A stretch of DNA of 64,000 nucleotides from Vibrio splendidus (lineage in GTDB: Bacteria; Pseudomonadota; Gammaproteobacteria; Enterobacterales; Vibrionaceae): assembly GCF_024347615.1 (NCBI RefSeq), contig NZ_AP025509.1:620001-684000 (forward strand). Reading direction: 5' to 3'. Below are positions 26,680 through 35,899 of the stretch, one piece after another (the stretch's first letter is position 1; every line of letters begins with the position of its first letter). A program made the position numbers and the translations under genes. The notes beneath the pieces were generated by a model. The model was not told the DNA's origin. It ran no database searches and worked only from the letters and a program-made list of their open reading frames with translations.

Positions 26680-27309
26680 TTAAGGTACGGCGACAAAATA
26701 GATAGCAAGCGAGATTGCAGACCCAAATACCATCCATTTAATGGAGGTATTCAGTGTTTTTTTCTTAGGTAACAGTAAGCACACGCCTGTAAGTACAAAG
26801 AAGATCATCAGTAGCGCTGTGATATCGATGAACCATTTCCACACCTCACCGCTGTTACGGCCTTTGTGTAGGTCGTTCAACAGTGCAATCGCGCCGTAGT
26901 TCGTGGTTTCGACCTCGACCATTTCAGATGTCACGTCAACAAATACAGACGCGTTGTAACCTGGTCCTTTAAAGTCCATGGACACTTCTCCAATCAGCAA
27001 CTCACCGTCTTCAATTTCGGCGTAGATGTCTAAACCAGAAGGAACGCCAGACAAATTAGCCTCTTCAAACAGAAATGTTTCGAAGGCACTTTCGTCGGCT
27101 TTTAATCGTCCGTCTTGGATCGTGAACAAACTCGTAGGAAGCTCTAAAGTAGAGCGTTGGATATTAGGTTGGCTTGATTCAAATAACTCAGGTCTATTCA
27201 GGGTGATGCCTGTCACTGAGAAGAAAAGAACAACGAACAGAAGTGCCATTGAAATATAAACATGAAGTCGACGAGCCCATGATTGAACCGCCCTACTTTT
27301 TAACGACAT
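26680..27309 (-). CDS. PepSY-associated membrane protein (FpvG-like reductase position)
   Basis: 209 residues from the ATG at 27309. One N-terminal membrane segment after WARRLHVYISM, a periplasmic PepSY-like domain (about residues 45-145), then LHKGRNSGEVWKWFIDITAL and two C-terminal membrane segments. The conserved His residues of the LHVY and DLHKG motifs resemble haem-binding PepSY reductases such as FpvG, which reduces ferric siderophore in the periplasm. First gene of the nine-gene operon, directly behind a Fur-like site. Confidence 0.75.
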   Translation of the reverse strand: MSLKSRAVQSWARRLHVYISMALLFVVLFFSVTGITLNRPELFESSQPNIQRSTLELPTSLFTIQDGRLKADESAFETFLFEEANLSGVPSGLDIYAEIEDGELLIGEVSMDFKGPGYNASVFVDVTSEMVEVETTNYGAIALLNDLHKGRNSGEVWKWFIDITALLMIFFVLTGVCLLLPKKKTLNTSIKWMVFGSAISLAIYFVAVP

Positions 27310-27760
27310 ACAAACCAATACCTATAAATTTTATGGCGTCAATTTAGTTGATAATCATTCGTATTGGCATTCAATTTACATTGTTTACGTTTGCCGAGCG
27401 GCGTAAGGAAATTTACATAACATTACATGGGAAGTAATCGAACTGTATGCATATTCTTGCTAACTTGTACTAAAGGGAATTGATAGCTTGTATTTGAGGT
27501 CATCGATAGTAAGGTCAAACCTCGAAAAATCTCAATATCAACATGCTTGATTGAGGTTGGTTTAAGGTAGCAGTTGTGGCTTTAAGGAATGAAAGTTGGG
27601 ACTATTTAAGCTTCGTGACTATTAACCTTTGGGGCTATTTGATCTTTGGAACATTTTGAAGATCATACACAAACGGCGGACTCTTCGGTTGATGCGGTTT
27701 GTTAAATACAGACTAATAACCGATTTAACGATAGCTAATAAGGCTTAAAGGGATTTTGAA
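27310..27760. other. Intergenic region, 451 bp
   Basis: Holds the Fur-like site and promoter of the iron operon on the left. The rest (27400-27750) has several repeated short words (GGCTATTT, TTGGGACTATTT) but no open frame, tRNA or strong hairpin that I can see. Confidence 0.5.
27347..27365 (-). promoter_or_regulatory. Fur-box-like site of the Fpv-like operon
   Basis: GTTGATAATCATTCGTATT matches 14 of 19 positions of an AATGATAATCATTATCATT-type Fur box and lies about 40 bp upstream of the PepSY gene. Confidence 0.7.
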
Positions 27761-28081
27761 ATGCGTATTATTGTTTTGGCTTTTACAGCGCTCGTAACAG
27801 CGTGCAGTAGCTAAATGAGCAACACAGAAGAGCACGTCCAAGAATACATCGGCTCAGACATAACCGATGCACAAGAGCAGTATCTAACCGAACGCTCACG
27901 CCCTGTTAGTTTTTGGGCATCTAGAAACTATGCCTGGGCTGAGACGAAGAAACCACTAGATAATGGTTACACTTTACATGCCTTTAAGAACCCTTATCGT
28001 GACTGCACCATTAACTGGGTCGCTAACACCAGTGGCGCAATTCAAAGTGCAACGCTTAGTGGCACGATGTGCGAGCCTTAA
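27761..28081 (+). pseudogene. Small lipoprotein gene interrupted by one in-frame stop
   Basis: From the ATG at 27761 (AAGGG upstream) the frame reads a lipoprotein signal MRIIVLAFTALVTACSS, then TAA at 27812-27814. It continues in the same frame, starting with ATG, as an 88-residue domain (MSNTEEHVQEYIGSD...) ending at 28081. The lipobox LVTAC and the mature domain are thus split by a single codon. A one-base change (for example AAA to TAA) would explain it. Either the protein is lost, or the ATG directly after the stop re-initiates and gives an unexported form. The mature part has two cysteines and DCTINWVANTSGAI. Confidence 0.8.
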
Positions 28082-28153
28082 TCAATCCATTCCAATCGAA
28101 CAATAACGCTAGATGAGCTAAAGTCCCAAGATGGGCTTAAGTCGCCTAAATTA

Positions 28154-28191
28154 AAAAGGGTGTCATTTGAACGATCAAATGACACCCTTTT
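28154..28191. terminator. Strong bidirectional terminator
   Basis: AAAAGGGTGTCATTTGA-ACGA-TCAAATGACACCCTTTT, a 17-bp perfect stem. It serves the small lipoprotein gene and the converging TonB operon. Confidence 0.92.
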
Positions 28192-28242
28192 GCTTTTCTT
28201 GTTTCTTATGCGCTGTTCTTGTCTTCTGTTTGCGATGAGCGG

Positions 28243-29421
28243 TTAAACGTTTCCGTTGTCACTAACCGTTCTAAGCTGAGTCAGGTATTTAATCCAGCCT
28301 TTCGCCTCAGAAGATGGCTCAATGTTATTGGCACGCTTGGCTTGAGCAAGGGCGTTATCAAGATTCTTTAGCTTGTACCATGAACGCACTTTCGCTAAAG
28401 CAACGTCGGCTTGTTTGTTTTTGTCTTTCACTTTGTCTAAAACAACCAACGCTCGGTCGTAGTAACCCTGCTGAACCAATAGCTGTGCCACATTCCAGTG
28501 GTATTGAGTGTCTTTTTTAGACGCTAACGTCCACACTTCAATGGCATTGTCCCACTCTTTCGCTAGCTGCCAGTAGGTTGCTTGCTCAGCCAAAAGTTGA
28601 ACGTCACTGTTCGCGTCATCTAACTTACTTATTTCTTCAGCAGCTCGCTCTGGAATACCTCGTTTGGCATAAAGCTGTGCTAATAAACGGCGATCCGAAT
28701 TTTTAAGCTCAACGCCCTGTAAATCAGCCAGTGCTAACGTGTTCAATGCATCACGATTACGTTCCAATCTTAGCTGAATACCGACAAGTTGACGCCACCA
28801 GTTATCTTTCTCTGGTTGAAGTTCAATGAGGCTTTCCAGTGTCGGAATAGACTGCTTCCACTGTTTTAACTGAAGCTGTGCGCCCAATTTTAGCGATAGA
28901 GGCGACAACTCTGCTTTTGAATTGAATTTGTCTCGATTACCGATGGCCACTAGGACTTTCGACCAGTTTTCAATTTGGTATTCAGCTTGTGCAATTCGCA
29001 TCCAAAGCGTGTCTTTCTTTTCCTTTTCTGGCGCTGTTTTCACTAACTCGTAATAGTGCGAAAGCGCATTTTTAAACTGCTGATCGTTCAACAACAAATC
29101 AGCCAGCATGCGCTTGGTTATCCAAGCTTGCTCATCAACAAGTAAATTACTGTCGACCGCATAAGTAAGCTGCTTAATTGCCGTGTCGGTTTTTCCATCT
29201 TGCCAGTAAAACACACCCAGCATACGAGCTACGTATGCTTTGTCGTAGCCTTTAGAAAGCTCCAAGCCTGCAAGTACGTCAATCGCCTGTTTAACCTGTT
29301 CATCTTGAGCAAGCTTATGCGCCTTTTGAACACGAATAGCAGTATATTGAGTCAGCTCTTTTGCTTGTGTTGTAAGGGGCATTAACAACAAGCCCACTAA
29401 TATCCATATCTGTTTCATCAT
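28243..29421 (-). CDS. TPR protein of the TonB operon
   Basis: 392 residues with a signal peptide (ending TTQA), followed by repeated helical pairs (about ten TPR-like units, e.g. AYVARMLGVFYWQDGKTDTAIKQL). A periplasmic TPR partner is a regular last gene of Vibrio TonB2/TonB3-type operons and may scaffold the complex. Overlaps the tonB stop by 4 bp (ATGA). Confidence 0.85.
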   Translation of the reverse strand: MMKQIWILVGLLLMPLTTQAKELTQYTAIRVQKAHKLAQDEQVKQAIDVLAGLELSKGYDKAYVARMLGVFYWQDGKTDTAIKQLTYAVDSNLLVDEQAWITKRMLADLLLNDQQFKNALSHYYELVKTAPEKEKKDTLWMRIAQAEYQIENWSKVLVAIGNRDKFNSKAELSPLSLKLGAQLQLKQWKQSIPTLESLIELQPEKDNWWRQLVGIQLRLERNRDALNTLALADLQGVELKNSDRRLLAQLYAKRGIPERAAEEISKLDDANSDVQLLAEQATYWQLAKEWDNAIEVWTLASKKDTQYHWNVAQLLVQQGYYDRALVVLDKVKDKNKQADVALAKVRSWYKLKNLDNALAQAKRANNIEPSSEAKGWIKYLTQLRTVSDNGNV

Positions 29422-30038
29422 TTTGCCAACTTAAACTCTAGTTTCACGGTTTGACCAACCTGAGCTATCGCTTTTCCATCGACGACTTTTGGTTGATATT
29501 TCCATTTTTTAAGTGCTCTCATCGCTTCACGTTCAAACATACGACGTGGGTTTGCGTCAGTGACTTGAATGTCAATTGGGCGTCCCGTTTCATCGATGGT
29601 AAAAGACATAATGACATGGCCTTCAGCGCCGCGCTTCAGCGCTTTTGCTGGGTAACGAGGTTCTACTCGATATAAAGGCATTGCCTGTTGGTTCGACCCA
29701 AAATCCGAAAATGTCGGCGCGTTAATCGCGAGGCCATCAACCGATGTATTCAAATCCAATGAAGGCAGTGAAGACATCGAATTCAGAGGCGTAACTTCAG
29801 CTTGTGACTGAGACGTTTTCGCTTCCGGTGGCGGCTCTGGCATTTCTGGTTTTTCAGGGACTGCACGCTGTCTTCTTTGGACTTCTTGTTCTTGTTCCAC
29901 CATCACCATATTGAAACTTAACGTCTCACTATTATCTGGTGAACGTTGGTGGCCATTATCGACCATCCAAGCCATAAAAGAAAACAGAGCTAAGCCCAAT
30001 GCGCCCGCTAGCGGTAAAGCAAGAAATAGGCGAATCAT
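29418..30038 (-). CDS. tonB: TonB-family energy transducer (TonB2/TonB3 type)
   Basis: 206 residues. One N-terminal membrane segment, a short proline/glutamate spacer (PEKPEMPEPPPEAK, about residues 63-76), and a C-terminal TonB domain with YRVEPRYPAKALKRGAEGHV and ALKKWKYQPK. It passes inner-membrane proton energy to outer-membrane receptors. The short spacer and TtpC partner place it with TonB2/TonB3 rather than TonB1 of vibrios. Confidence 0.93.
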   Translation of the reverse strand: MIRLFLALPLAGALGLALFSFMAWMVDNGHQRSPDNSETLSFNMVMVEQEQEVQRRQRAVPEKPEMPEPPPEAKTSQSQAEVTPLNSMSSLPSLDLNTSVDGLAINAPTFSDFGSNQQAMPLYRVEPRYPAKALKRGAEGHVIMSFTIDETGRPIDIQVTDANPRRMFEREAMRALKKWKYQPKVVDGKAIAQVGQTVKLEFKLAK

Positions 30039-30057
30039 TTATGAAGATCCTCCAAGA

Positions 30058-30462
30058 TCATCGCTTTTCAGCAGCAAGCGCAATGTTTTTAACACCCGCA
30101 CCTTTAGCAGCGTCCATCACTTTAACAACCGTACCGCTGTAAGCGTGTTCATCCGCTTGAATAACCAAAGAAGCATCAGGTTGTTCTAGCAACAAGTGTT
30201 CTAACGTTGCTTGGACACGCTCAACATCAACAACACGTTTATCTATGAAGATGTCATTCGCAGAAGTAATCGCTACAAAGATGCCCGCATCTTTTTGGCT
30301 TACTACGTTAGAAGCTTGTGGGCGATTGACTTCAACCCCTGATTCACGAACAAATGAACTGGTCACAATAAAGAAAATAAGCATGATAAATACAATATCA
30401 AGCATCGAAGTAAGGTCTATTTGAGCCTCTTCGTTTTTAGAATGACGTCGACCGAGTCTCAT
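30058..30462 (-). CDS. exbD: Biopolymer transporter ExbD
   Basis: 134 residues: basic head, single membrane segment with the proton-path aspartate (IDLTSMLDIVFIMLIFFIVT), then a periplasmic domain. Partner of ExbB and TonB. ATGA overlap with exbB upstream and 19 bp before tonB. Confidence 0.94.
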   Translation of the reverse strand: MRLGRRHSKNEEAQIDLTSMLDIVFIMLIFFIVTSSFVRESGVEVNRPQASNVVSQKDAGIFVAITSANDIFIDKRVVDVERVQATLEHLLLEQPDASLVIQADEHAYSGTVVKVMDAAKGAGVKNIALAAEKR

Positions 30463-31019
30463 CGTTGACTCCTTAAAGATTTTTCTAATTTCAATTCTAA
30501 GCGGTTACACACTTTCGCTAAACGAGCGTGAACAAACATGCCCGCTAATGCAGCAACCATACCCGCCATGGTTGGCAGTGTTGCCAACGAGATACCTGAA
30601 GCCATCAATTTAGGGTCACTGCTTCCTTGAGTCGCCATGACATCAAAAACAGAGATCATACCGGTAACGGTACCTAACAAGCCCAACATAGGACAAATCG
30701 CGACTAACAGCTTAATAAAATTCAAGTTTTGGTTAAGTAAGATACTCGCTTGGCCTAACCAACCTTCACGAATGGCTTTAGCATGCCAAGAAGAGTGATC
30801 TTCTCTTTCATGCCACTTTGTAATCCAAGCTTGGCGTTGCTTTGGAAAGTAGAACGCTAGATAAAGCACACGTTCTACCACAAGCACCCAATACACTAGG
30901 ACAACAGCGGCTAGCCACCACAGGACGAAACCGCCCTGCTCCATAAAGCTTGATAAAGACAGCAGCCAGTCACTCGTTAACCAACTTGCTGGTAATAGAG
31001 AACCCGACAAAATATCCAT
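30459..31019 (-). CDS. exbB: MotA/TolQ/ExbB proton channel protein ExbB
   Basis: 186 residues with three membrane segments and the family core LVAICPMLGLLGTVTGMISVF plus MASGISLATLPTMAGMVAA. Forms the proton channel with ExbD. One-base stop/start overlap with the ttpC gene before it. Confidence 0.93.
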   Translation of the reverse strand: MDILSGSLLPASWLTSDWLLSLSSFMEQGGFVLWWLAAVVLVYWVLVVERVLYLAFYFPKQRQAWITKWHEREDHSSWHAKAIREGWLGQASILLNQNLNFIKLLVAICPMLGLLGTVTGMISVFDVMATQGSSDPKLMASGISLATLPTMAGMVAALAGMFVHARLAKVCNRLELKLEKSLRSQR

Positions 31020-32395
31020 TACGCAGCAGTCCCAACTGGTGAGACAACAAGTTTTGATTCAACCGTCTTTTCTGCCTGCTCAGCAACAAGGCCAATCCCT
31101 TGTTTCTCAAGAATATTGCGAATGTTCTCTGATTGAGTGCTAAGAATGTTATGTGCCAGTAGTAGTGGCATTGCAGCAACAAGACCAAGTACGGTTGTTA
31201 CAAGCGCCATCGAAATACCACCCGCCATCACTTTAGGGTCGCCATTGCCAAACTGTGTAATCACTTGGAATGTTTCGATCATGCCGGTTACGGTACCCAA
31301 CAAGCCAAGCATAGGTGCGAGCGCTGCTAGAAGTTTCAGCATCGACAAACCTTTCTCTAGGTGAGTCTGTTCATCAACGACCGCTTCTAAAAGACGTAGC
31401 TCAAGTGCTTCAACCGTTTGGTTTTGTTCTTTGTTGTAAACCGCAAGAACGCGACCCAGAGGGTTGTCACCCGCTTGTTCAGGGTTCTTAAGTTGTGCGC
31501 GAATTTTCTGACGAGCGATAGCCAAAGAAATACCACGAACTAATGCGATGATTAAACCAATTGCCAACAAGCCAAGAATCACTTTACCAACAACACCACC
31601 CGCTTGAAGGCGGTCAGTTAGGCTTGGTTCCAAAGCTAATTGATCTAGCATGAATCCACGGGAGGGATCGACTACCACGTTAGACACTTCGCCATTAGCT
31701 AATGTAGAAAGCGACGCCAGTGTTGGACCATTTGATGGCTGCTTCAAGTAAACAATCGCATCTTGGTGCTTAGAGTCCCACCATACGTAACCTGGTTCTG
31801 CAACCAAACCAATAGAACCAAGGCGATAAACTTCTGCACTTTCAGTTACTCCCTCATCATTAACAAGAGCAACAGTCGATTTGCTTATCTCCGAGCTCGC
31901 TTTGATTTGCTCCATCATGCTTAACCAAAGGCCTGTTAATTGAGACATCGAAGGCAATGATTTAGCGTCCACGATGTCATAAACAGTTTCTGTGTAAACA
32001 GCTCGATCGACATTAGTAACGGTGTCAGATAGTTCATGATCGAGATCTTTCGCGTTTTGTCTTACAACTCCAAACAACTCACCTAAGCTACCAGTCTCTA
32101 AACGCAGTTTCTCTTCTAAACGAGCCAGTTTATTTTCGTTATCACTGAATGTACTCGTTAGAACGTCTGTCGCGTTTTGAACCGATGTACGTTTCGCATC
32201 AAGCTGTGCTTTGATGGCTTTGAGTTCTTGTTCTGTCTTTTTGAAGTCAGCCTCACGCACCACGTTGTGAGAAGCTTGAGTGCGGCTTTCTGATTTTGCT
32301 TTATTAACTAGCTGAGCAGTCGTGTCTGATGCAGAGAAAGCAGAAAATGAAATGGACGTAATACAAAGCAATGCTGCTAATGGCTTAAAGTTCAT
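31019..32395 (-). CDS. ttpC: TtpC, long ExbB-like protein of the TonB2/3 system
   Basis: 458 residues. A signal peptide and ~240-residue periplasmic, partly coiled-coil domain (KKTEQELKAIKAQLDAKR) precede a C-terminal MotA/TolQ/ExbB channel domain (LAALAPMLGLLGTVTGMIE, MAGGISMALVTTVLG). TtpC is essential for TonB2-dependent transport in Vibrio species and absent from E. coli. One-base overlaps on both sides show a tightly coupled operon. Confidence 0.92.
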   Translation of the reverse strand: MNFKPLAALLCITSISFSAFSASDTTAQLVNKAKSESRTQASHNVVREADFKKTEQELKAIKAQLDAKRTSVQNATDVLTSTFSDNENKLARLEEKLRLETGSLGELFGVVRQNAKDLDHELSDTVTNVDRAVYTETVYDIVDAKSLPSMSQLTGLWLSMMEQIKASSEISKSTVALVNDEGVTESAEVYRLGSIGLVAEPGYVWWDSKHQDAIVYLKQPSNGPTLASLSTLANGEVSNVVVDPSRGFMLDQLALEPSLTDRLQAGGVVGKVILGLLAIGLIIALVRGISLAIARQKIRAQLKNPEQAGDNPLGRVLAVYNKEQNQTVEALELRLLEAVVDEQTHLEKGLSMLKLLAALAPMLGLLGTVTGMIETFQVITQFGNGDPKVMAGGISMALVTTVLGLVAAMPLLLAHNILSTQSENIRNILEKQGIGLVAEQAEKTVESKLVVSPVGTAA

Positions 32396-33174
32396 TACTT
32401 AACCTCCGCAACAGTTAAAGAAACAGGTAAAGTGATTAAGCTTGGAGATGCTTGCTTATTAGCAATATCGTACGCTTTGTCCAACTCAGATTTCATCGAA
32501 GAATCAAGCTCTTGCCATTGAGCGCTATTTTGGTCCCAAGACCAATATTGAGTACCATTCAAGTTACGAGCGACTAGTGAAATACGTCCAAGATGCAAAA
32601 CGTCAACTTCAAGTACTTTATCTTTACTTAACTCGACACGGCTTGAATAAGAACTGAGCTTAATACCGTAATCCACTTCAATTTGATACGCCTCTAAGAT
32701 ACGGCGATATTTTTCAGCGTCGCTGACATCAGCACGAGTTATCATCGCTTTCAGCTTTTCAACGCGACGCAGACGGCTCTTTTTCTTGAAAGGAAGATCA
32801 CTTTCAATAACTTCTTGGAGGCCATCGATCATCTTGTACATTAAAGGCACAACACCTTGACGCGTTAGCTTAATTTCATCGATCTGCCCTTCAATGCTCT
32901 GAGCTTCTTGATTCTGGCTTTCAACCAATGCAGCAAGGTGATCGTGATAGATTTCTAGATTTTTCACTTCTTCTTGCAGACGCTCAATCTCAGCTTGCAG
33001 CATTAAAGTCGCTTGTGAGCTTTTATCAATAACCTTTTGGCTCGAAGCCGACGCGTTATTGGTCTTGTTTTGAATTGATTGAGCTTGATCCAAGCTGTTT
33101 GCCATAGAAGACGTTGCAACCAAACTGATGGCAAGCGCTAGGCTAGTTTTTAAAAGATTCATAATTGTAGTCAT
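32395..33174 (-). CDS. DUF3450 periplasmic coiled-coil protein
   Basis: 259 residues with a signal peptide (SLVATSSMA) and a long coiled coil (ATLMLQAEIERLQEEVKNLE, residues ~50-115). DUF3450 proteins precede ttpC in Vibrio and marine gamma-proteobacterial TonB operons. A structural partner of the TtpC complex is likely. First gene of the six-gene operon with a Fur-like site about 40 bp upstream. Confidence 0.87.
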   Translation of the reverse strand: MTTIMNLLKTSLALAISLVATSSMANSLDQAQSIQNKTNNASASSQKVIDKSSQATLMLQAEIERLQEEVKNLEIYHDHLAALVESQNQEAQSIEGQIDEIKLTRQGVVPLMYKMIDGLQEVIESDLPFKKKSRLRRVEKLKAMITRADVSDAEKYRRILEAYQIEVDYGIKLSSYSSRVELSKDKVLEVDVLHLGRISLVARNLNGTQYWSWDQNSAQWQELDSSMKSELDKAYDIANKQASPSLITLPVSLTVAEVK

Positions 33175-33210
33175 TTACTATAAGAAGAAGGTCAAATGAG
33201 TTTTATTGAT

Positions 33211-33229
33211 AAGCAGTCTCATTATCATT
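33211..33229 (-). promoter_or_regulatory. Fur-box-like site of the TonB operon
   Basis: On the minus strand AATGATAATGAGACTGCTT; the left half is a perfect Fur half-site, the right half is weak (13 of 19 overall). Located 37-55 bp upstream of the DUF3450 start. Confidence 0.5.
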
Positions 33230-33280
33230 AAAAGTCACTCGCATTACTAGGGATATTTTTACTAAATAGCAGAATCACGA

Positions 33281-33306
33281 AAGGGGAAAGTCGAAACCTT
33301 CCCCTT
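33281..33306 (-). terminator. Terminator-like hairpin after the siderophore receptor
   Basis: AAGGGGAA / TTCCCCTT 8-bp stem with 10-base loop, 36 bp past the receptor stop; only a short T-run follows. Confidence 0.6.
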
Positions 33307-33341
33307 AGTATTTAAGCTATCAATGACATCCTACAGACAAA

Positions 33342-35459
33342 TTAGTATTTAACCTGCAGTGTTGCCATGTAGTTGCGGCCTTCGCCGATTACTACGCTAC
33401 TTGTGCTGCCGCCTTCAAGGTAATCTGTATCAAACAGGTTTTCTACATTGAAACGAGCAACGAAATCTAGGTTTTCGTCATACTTCATTGTATGGGCGAT
33501 ACCCATGTCTACACGAGTGTAAGCATCTTTCTTAAACGTGTTAGCGCTTTCTGTGTAACGCTCACCTACATGGTAAACACCTAGGTTTACATCAGTACCA
33601 TTGTTGAATGCATAAGTAGACCAAATACTTGCAGTAAACTCAGGAACGTCTGCTGGAGTTTTACCTTCAAGTGCAGGATCATTTTGGTATTCAGCATCCA
33701 AGAACATGGTTGATGCACTCAAAGAGAATGCTTCCGTCATGTAACCAGTAGCCGACAGTTCTACACCAGTATGAACTTGTTCACCAACTTGGCTTGTGCG
33801 TGTCTCTTTGCCGTTATTATTAGCTGGATCTAGATCTTCAGTCACCTGCATGTTCGATTGAGTGATCTGGAAAAGCGCTCCAGATACGAACAGACGTTCG
33901 TCAAACAGTTCCCACTTAGAGCCTAGTTCGTAAAGCGTACCCTTCTTAGCATCTTGAGACTGACCAAAGTTCACGTCATCTTTATCTGTGATTTCGCCAA
34001 TAGGTTCGAAACTTTCAGAGTAAACCGCGTAAATCGAACCATTAGGCGCTGGTGAATAAATCACACCAAGCTTAGGAAGAATGTTGTTGTAGCTTTCTTC
34101 TTGATTAGAACTGCTCGTCGTTTTGTCGTAAGCGAAACGCACGCCACCAAGTACTTGCCACTGTTCAGTCAGTGTTACTAGATCTTGAACGTAAAGACCG
34201 TAGTGTTGGCTTTCAGAGTGAGACACTTCATTGTCGTTCTTGTAGCTAACGTTAGAAGGCATATTAAAGCCGTTACCACATGCAGCGGCAGCTTCTGCTT
34301 CTGTTGCGTTAACACATGTGTAGCCAGAATCGTATAAACGCTCGTAATCGTAATGAAGACCATTCACACCAACAAGTAGGCGGTGGTTTACACCTAGTGC
34401 ATCGAAATCACCAGTAAAATCTACATAAGCCGTATCAAACGTCCATTCATCGTGACGGTCTGATACCTTGTAGCCGTAACCGCCGCTCTTATCGCTATAT
34501 ACTGTGTTGTTTGATTCTGTACGTTGACGTTCATAGAACTGACGGCTGATGCCTGTCTTCACAGACCAAGCGTCGTTCAAGTTAGCGGTTACCGATGCAC
34601 CGTAGTTTGCAACGTCGTTATCTGTTTGAGCAAAGCGTTGGTCATTAACCGTGTTAGGGTCGATAACTTTACCAGTAGAAGTATCGATTTTAGAACCGTT
34701 GTCTAAATCGCCCTCTTCAATAGTGCGGTCGTAGTGCACAGACAACATGATGTCTTCGTTAATATCGTAATCAACAAATAGGCCACCAACAAAGCGGTCT
34801 GTCTCTACATCTGTACCATCAAAACGTGTGCGGTAAGAGTCTTGATTTTCTTGTGAAACAATAAGACGAGCACGTAAGGTTTGGTCATCGTTCAATGAGC
34901 CACTTACATCAGCAGTAGTACGAGTGTAGCTATCAGAACCAATATCTTGGCTTACGTTAACTTGAGTTTCATATGTTGGCTTCTTAGAAACCATATTCAC
35001 AAGACCGCCAGGAGCAGACTTACCGTAAAGTAGACCAGCTGGGCCTTTCAATACTTCAACTCGCTCCAAAAGCTCTACTGGCTGACGGTAGTGAGACCAG
35101 TGTTGGACGCCATCACGCAGGTAGCCAGAGCTACTCTCCAAATCAAAACCACGAAGCGTGAAACGCTCACGGTTAGTTGACTTAGAACCCGCACCAACAG
35201 ATGCGTCGTTTTTAAGAACTTCACCTAACGTACTTGCACGCTGTTCATCGATGATTTGCTCATCGATTACTGAAACTTGTCCCGGAGTCTCTAATTGAGT
35301 CGCCTCCATGCGCATTGCTGTTGTGTTTGTATCGGCCTTGTAACCGTAGTCACGACCTTCAACAACCATGTGTTCGTCTGTTTTTACTGTTTCTGCCAAT
35401 ACTGCTGGTGAAGCTAATACTGCGCCGATCACTAAGGCCAATGGGCTCTTTGAAAACAT
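33342..35459 (-). CDS. TonB-dependent siderophore receptor
   Basis: 705 residues from the ATG at 35459, chosen because GGAGTAAAGG precedes it and a signal peptide (LALVIGAVLASPAVLA) follows; the open frame runs on to 35549. Plug domain: TonB-box-like EHMVVEG, GQVSVIDEQIIDEQ, RFTLRGFD, VEVLKGPAGLLYGKSAPGG. A 22-strand barrel follows, ending in an aromatic-free LQVKY. There is no N-terminal signalling domain, so it does not control a sigma factor. It belongs to the FhuE/FpvA-like siderophore family. The ligand is unknown, but the Fpv-like operon nearby makes a siderophore whose iron is released in the periplasm plausible. Confidence 0.92.
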   Translation of the reverse strand: MFSKSPLALVIGAVLASPAVLAETVKTDEHMVVEGRDYGYKADTNTTAMRMEATQLETPGQVSVIDEQIIDEQRASTLGEVLKNDASVGAGSKSTNRERFTLRGFDLESSSGYLRDGVQHWSHYRQPVELLERVEVLKGPAGLLYGKSAPGGLVNMVSKKPTYETQVNVSQDIGSDSYTRTTADVSGSLNDDQTLRARLIVSQENQDSYRTRFDGTDVETDRFVGGLFVDYDINEDIMLSVHYDRTIEEGDLDNGSKIDTSTGKVIDPNTVNDQRFAQTDNDVANYGASVTANLNDAWSVKTGISRQFYERQRTESNNTVYSDKSGGYGYKVSDRHDEWTFDTAYVDFTGDFDALGVNHRLLVGVNGLHYDYERLYDSGYTCVNATEAEAAAACGNGFNMPSNVSYKNDNEVSHSESQHYGLYVQDLVTLTEQWQVLGGVRFAYDKTTSSSNQEESYNNILPKLGVIYSPAPNGSIYAVYSESFEPIGEITDKDDVNFGQSQDAKKGTLYELGSKWELFDERLFVSGALFQITQSNMQVTEDLDPANNNGKETRTSQVGEQVHTGVELSATGYMTEAFSLSASTMFLDAEYQNDPALEGKTPADVPEFTASIWSTYAFNNGTDVNLGVYHVGERYTESANTFKKDAYTRVDMGIAHTMKYDENLDFVARFNVENLFDTDYLEGGSTSSVVIGEGRNYMATLQVKY

Positions 35460-35565
35460 GTCCTTTACTCCGCTTTTATTCTTTTGTACGAGCACTTTGT
35501 TATTTATTCGATGTGCTCGGTTGAACCGTTTCCGGTACCACTGAATCATTTCGGGAGTGAATATA

Positions 35566-35584
35566 AGTGATAATTATTACCATT
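35566..35584 (-). promoter_or_regulatory. Fur box of the siderophore receptor
   Basis: AGTGATAATTATTACCATT, 16 of 19 matches to an AATGATAATCATTATCATT-type Fur box, about 110 bp upstream of the receptor start codon. Confidence 0.82.
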
Positions 35585-35883
35585 TGCATTAAATTTACAT
35601 TCTTTGCATTCGTAAAGATTTGTAAAGCCCACTGAACGTACACTTTCTTTAGCTCAACAAAATCAATTCAATACGTTAATTGAGCGTGCAGATCTGTAAA
35701 CATGAATTCAACATTTCACTATAAGGTCATTGGTCTGATCAATCTAAGCAGCCAAGATCAATACAAATACTGTCTTGTCTTATTTACTACCTTTGAAACG
35801 ACTGATTGATGTATAAAACCCTCGATAAATGTAAATAAATGGTGAATTATTTTGTTTTTATTTGTTTAATTTACACGATTATC

Positions 35884-35899
35884 AGTGATTCTGATCACA
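35884..35899 (+). promoter_or_regulatory. CRP-like site upstream of the dicarboxylate symporter
   Basis: AGTGATTCTGATCACA matches 9 of 10 conserved positions of TGTGA-N6-TCACA. TATAAT lies just downstream (35902-35907). The geometry relative to the true promoter is unclear. Confidence 0.5.
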
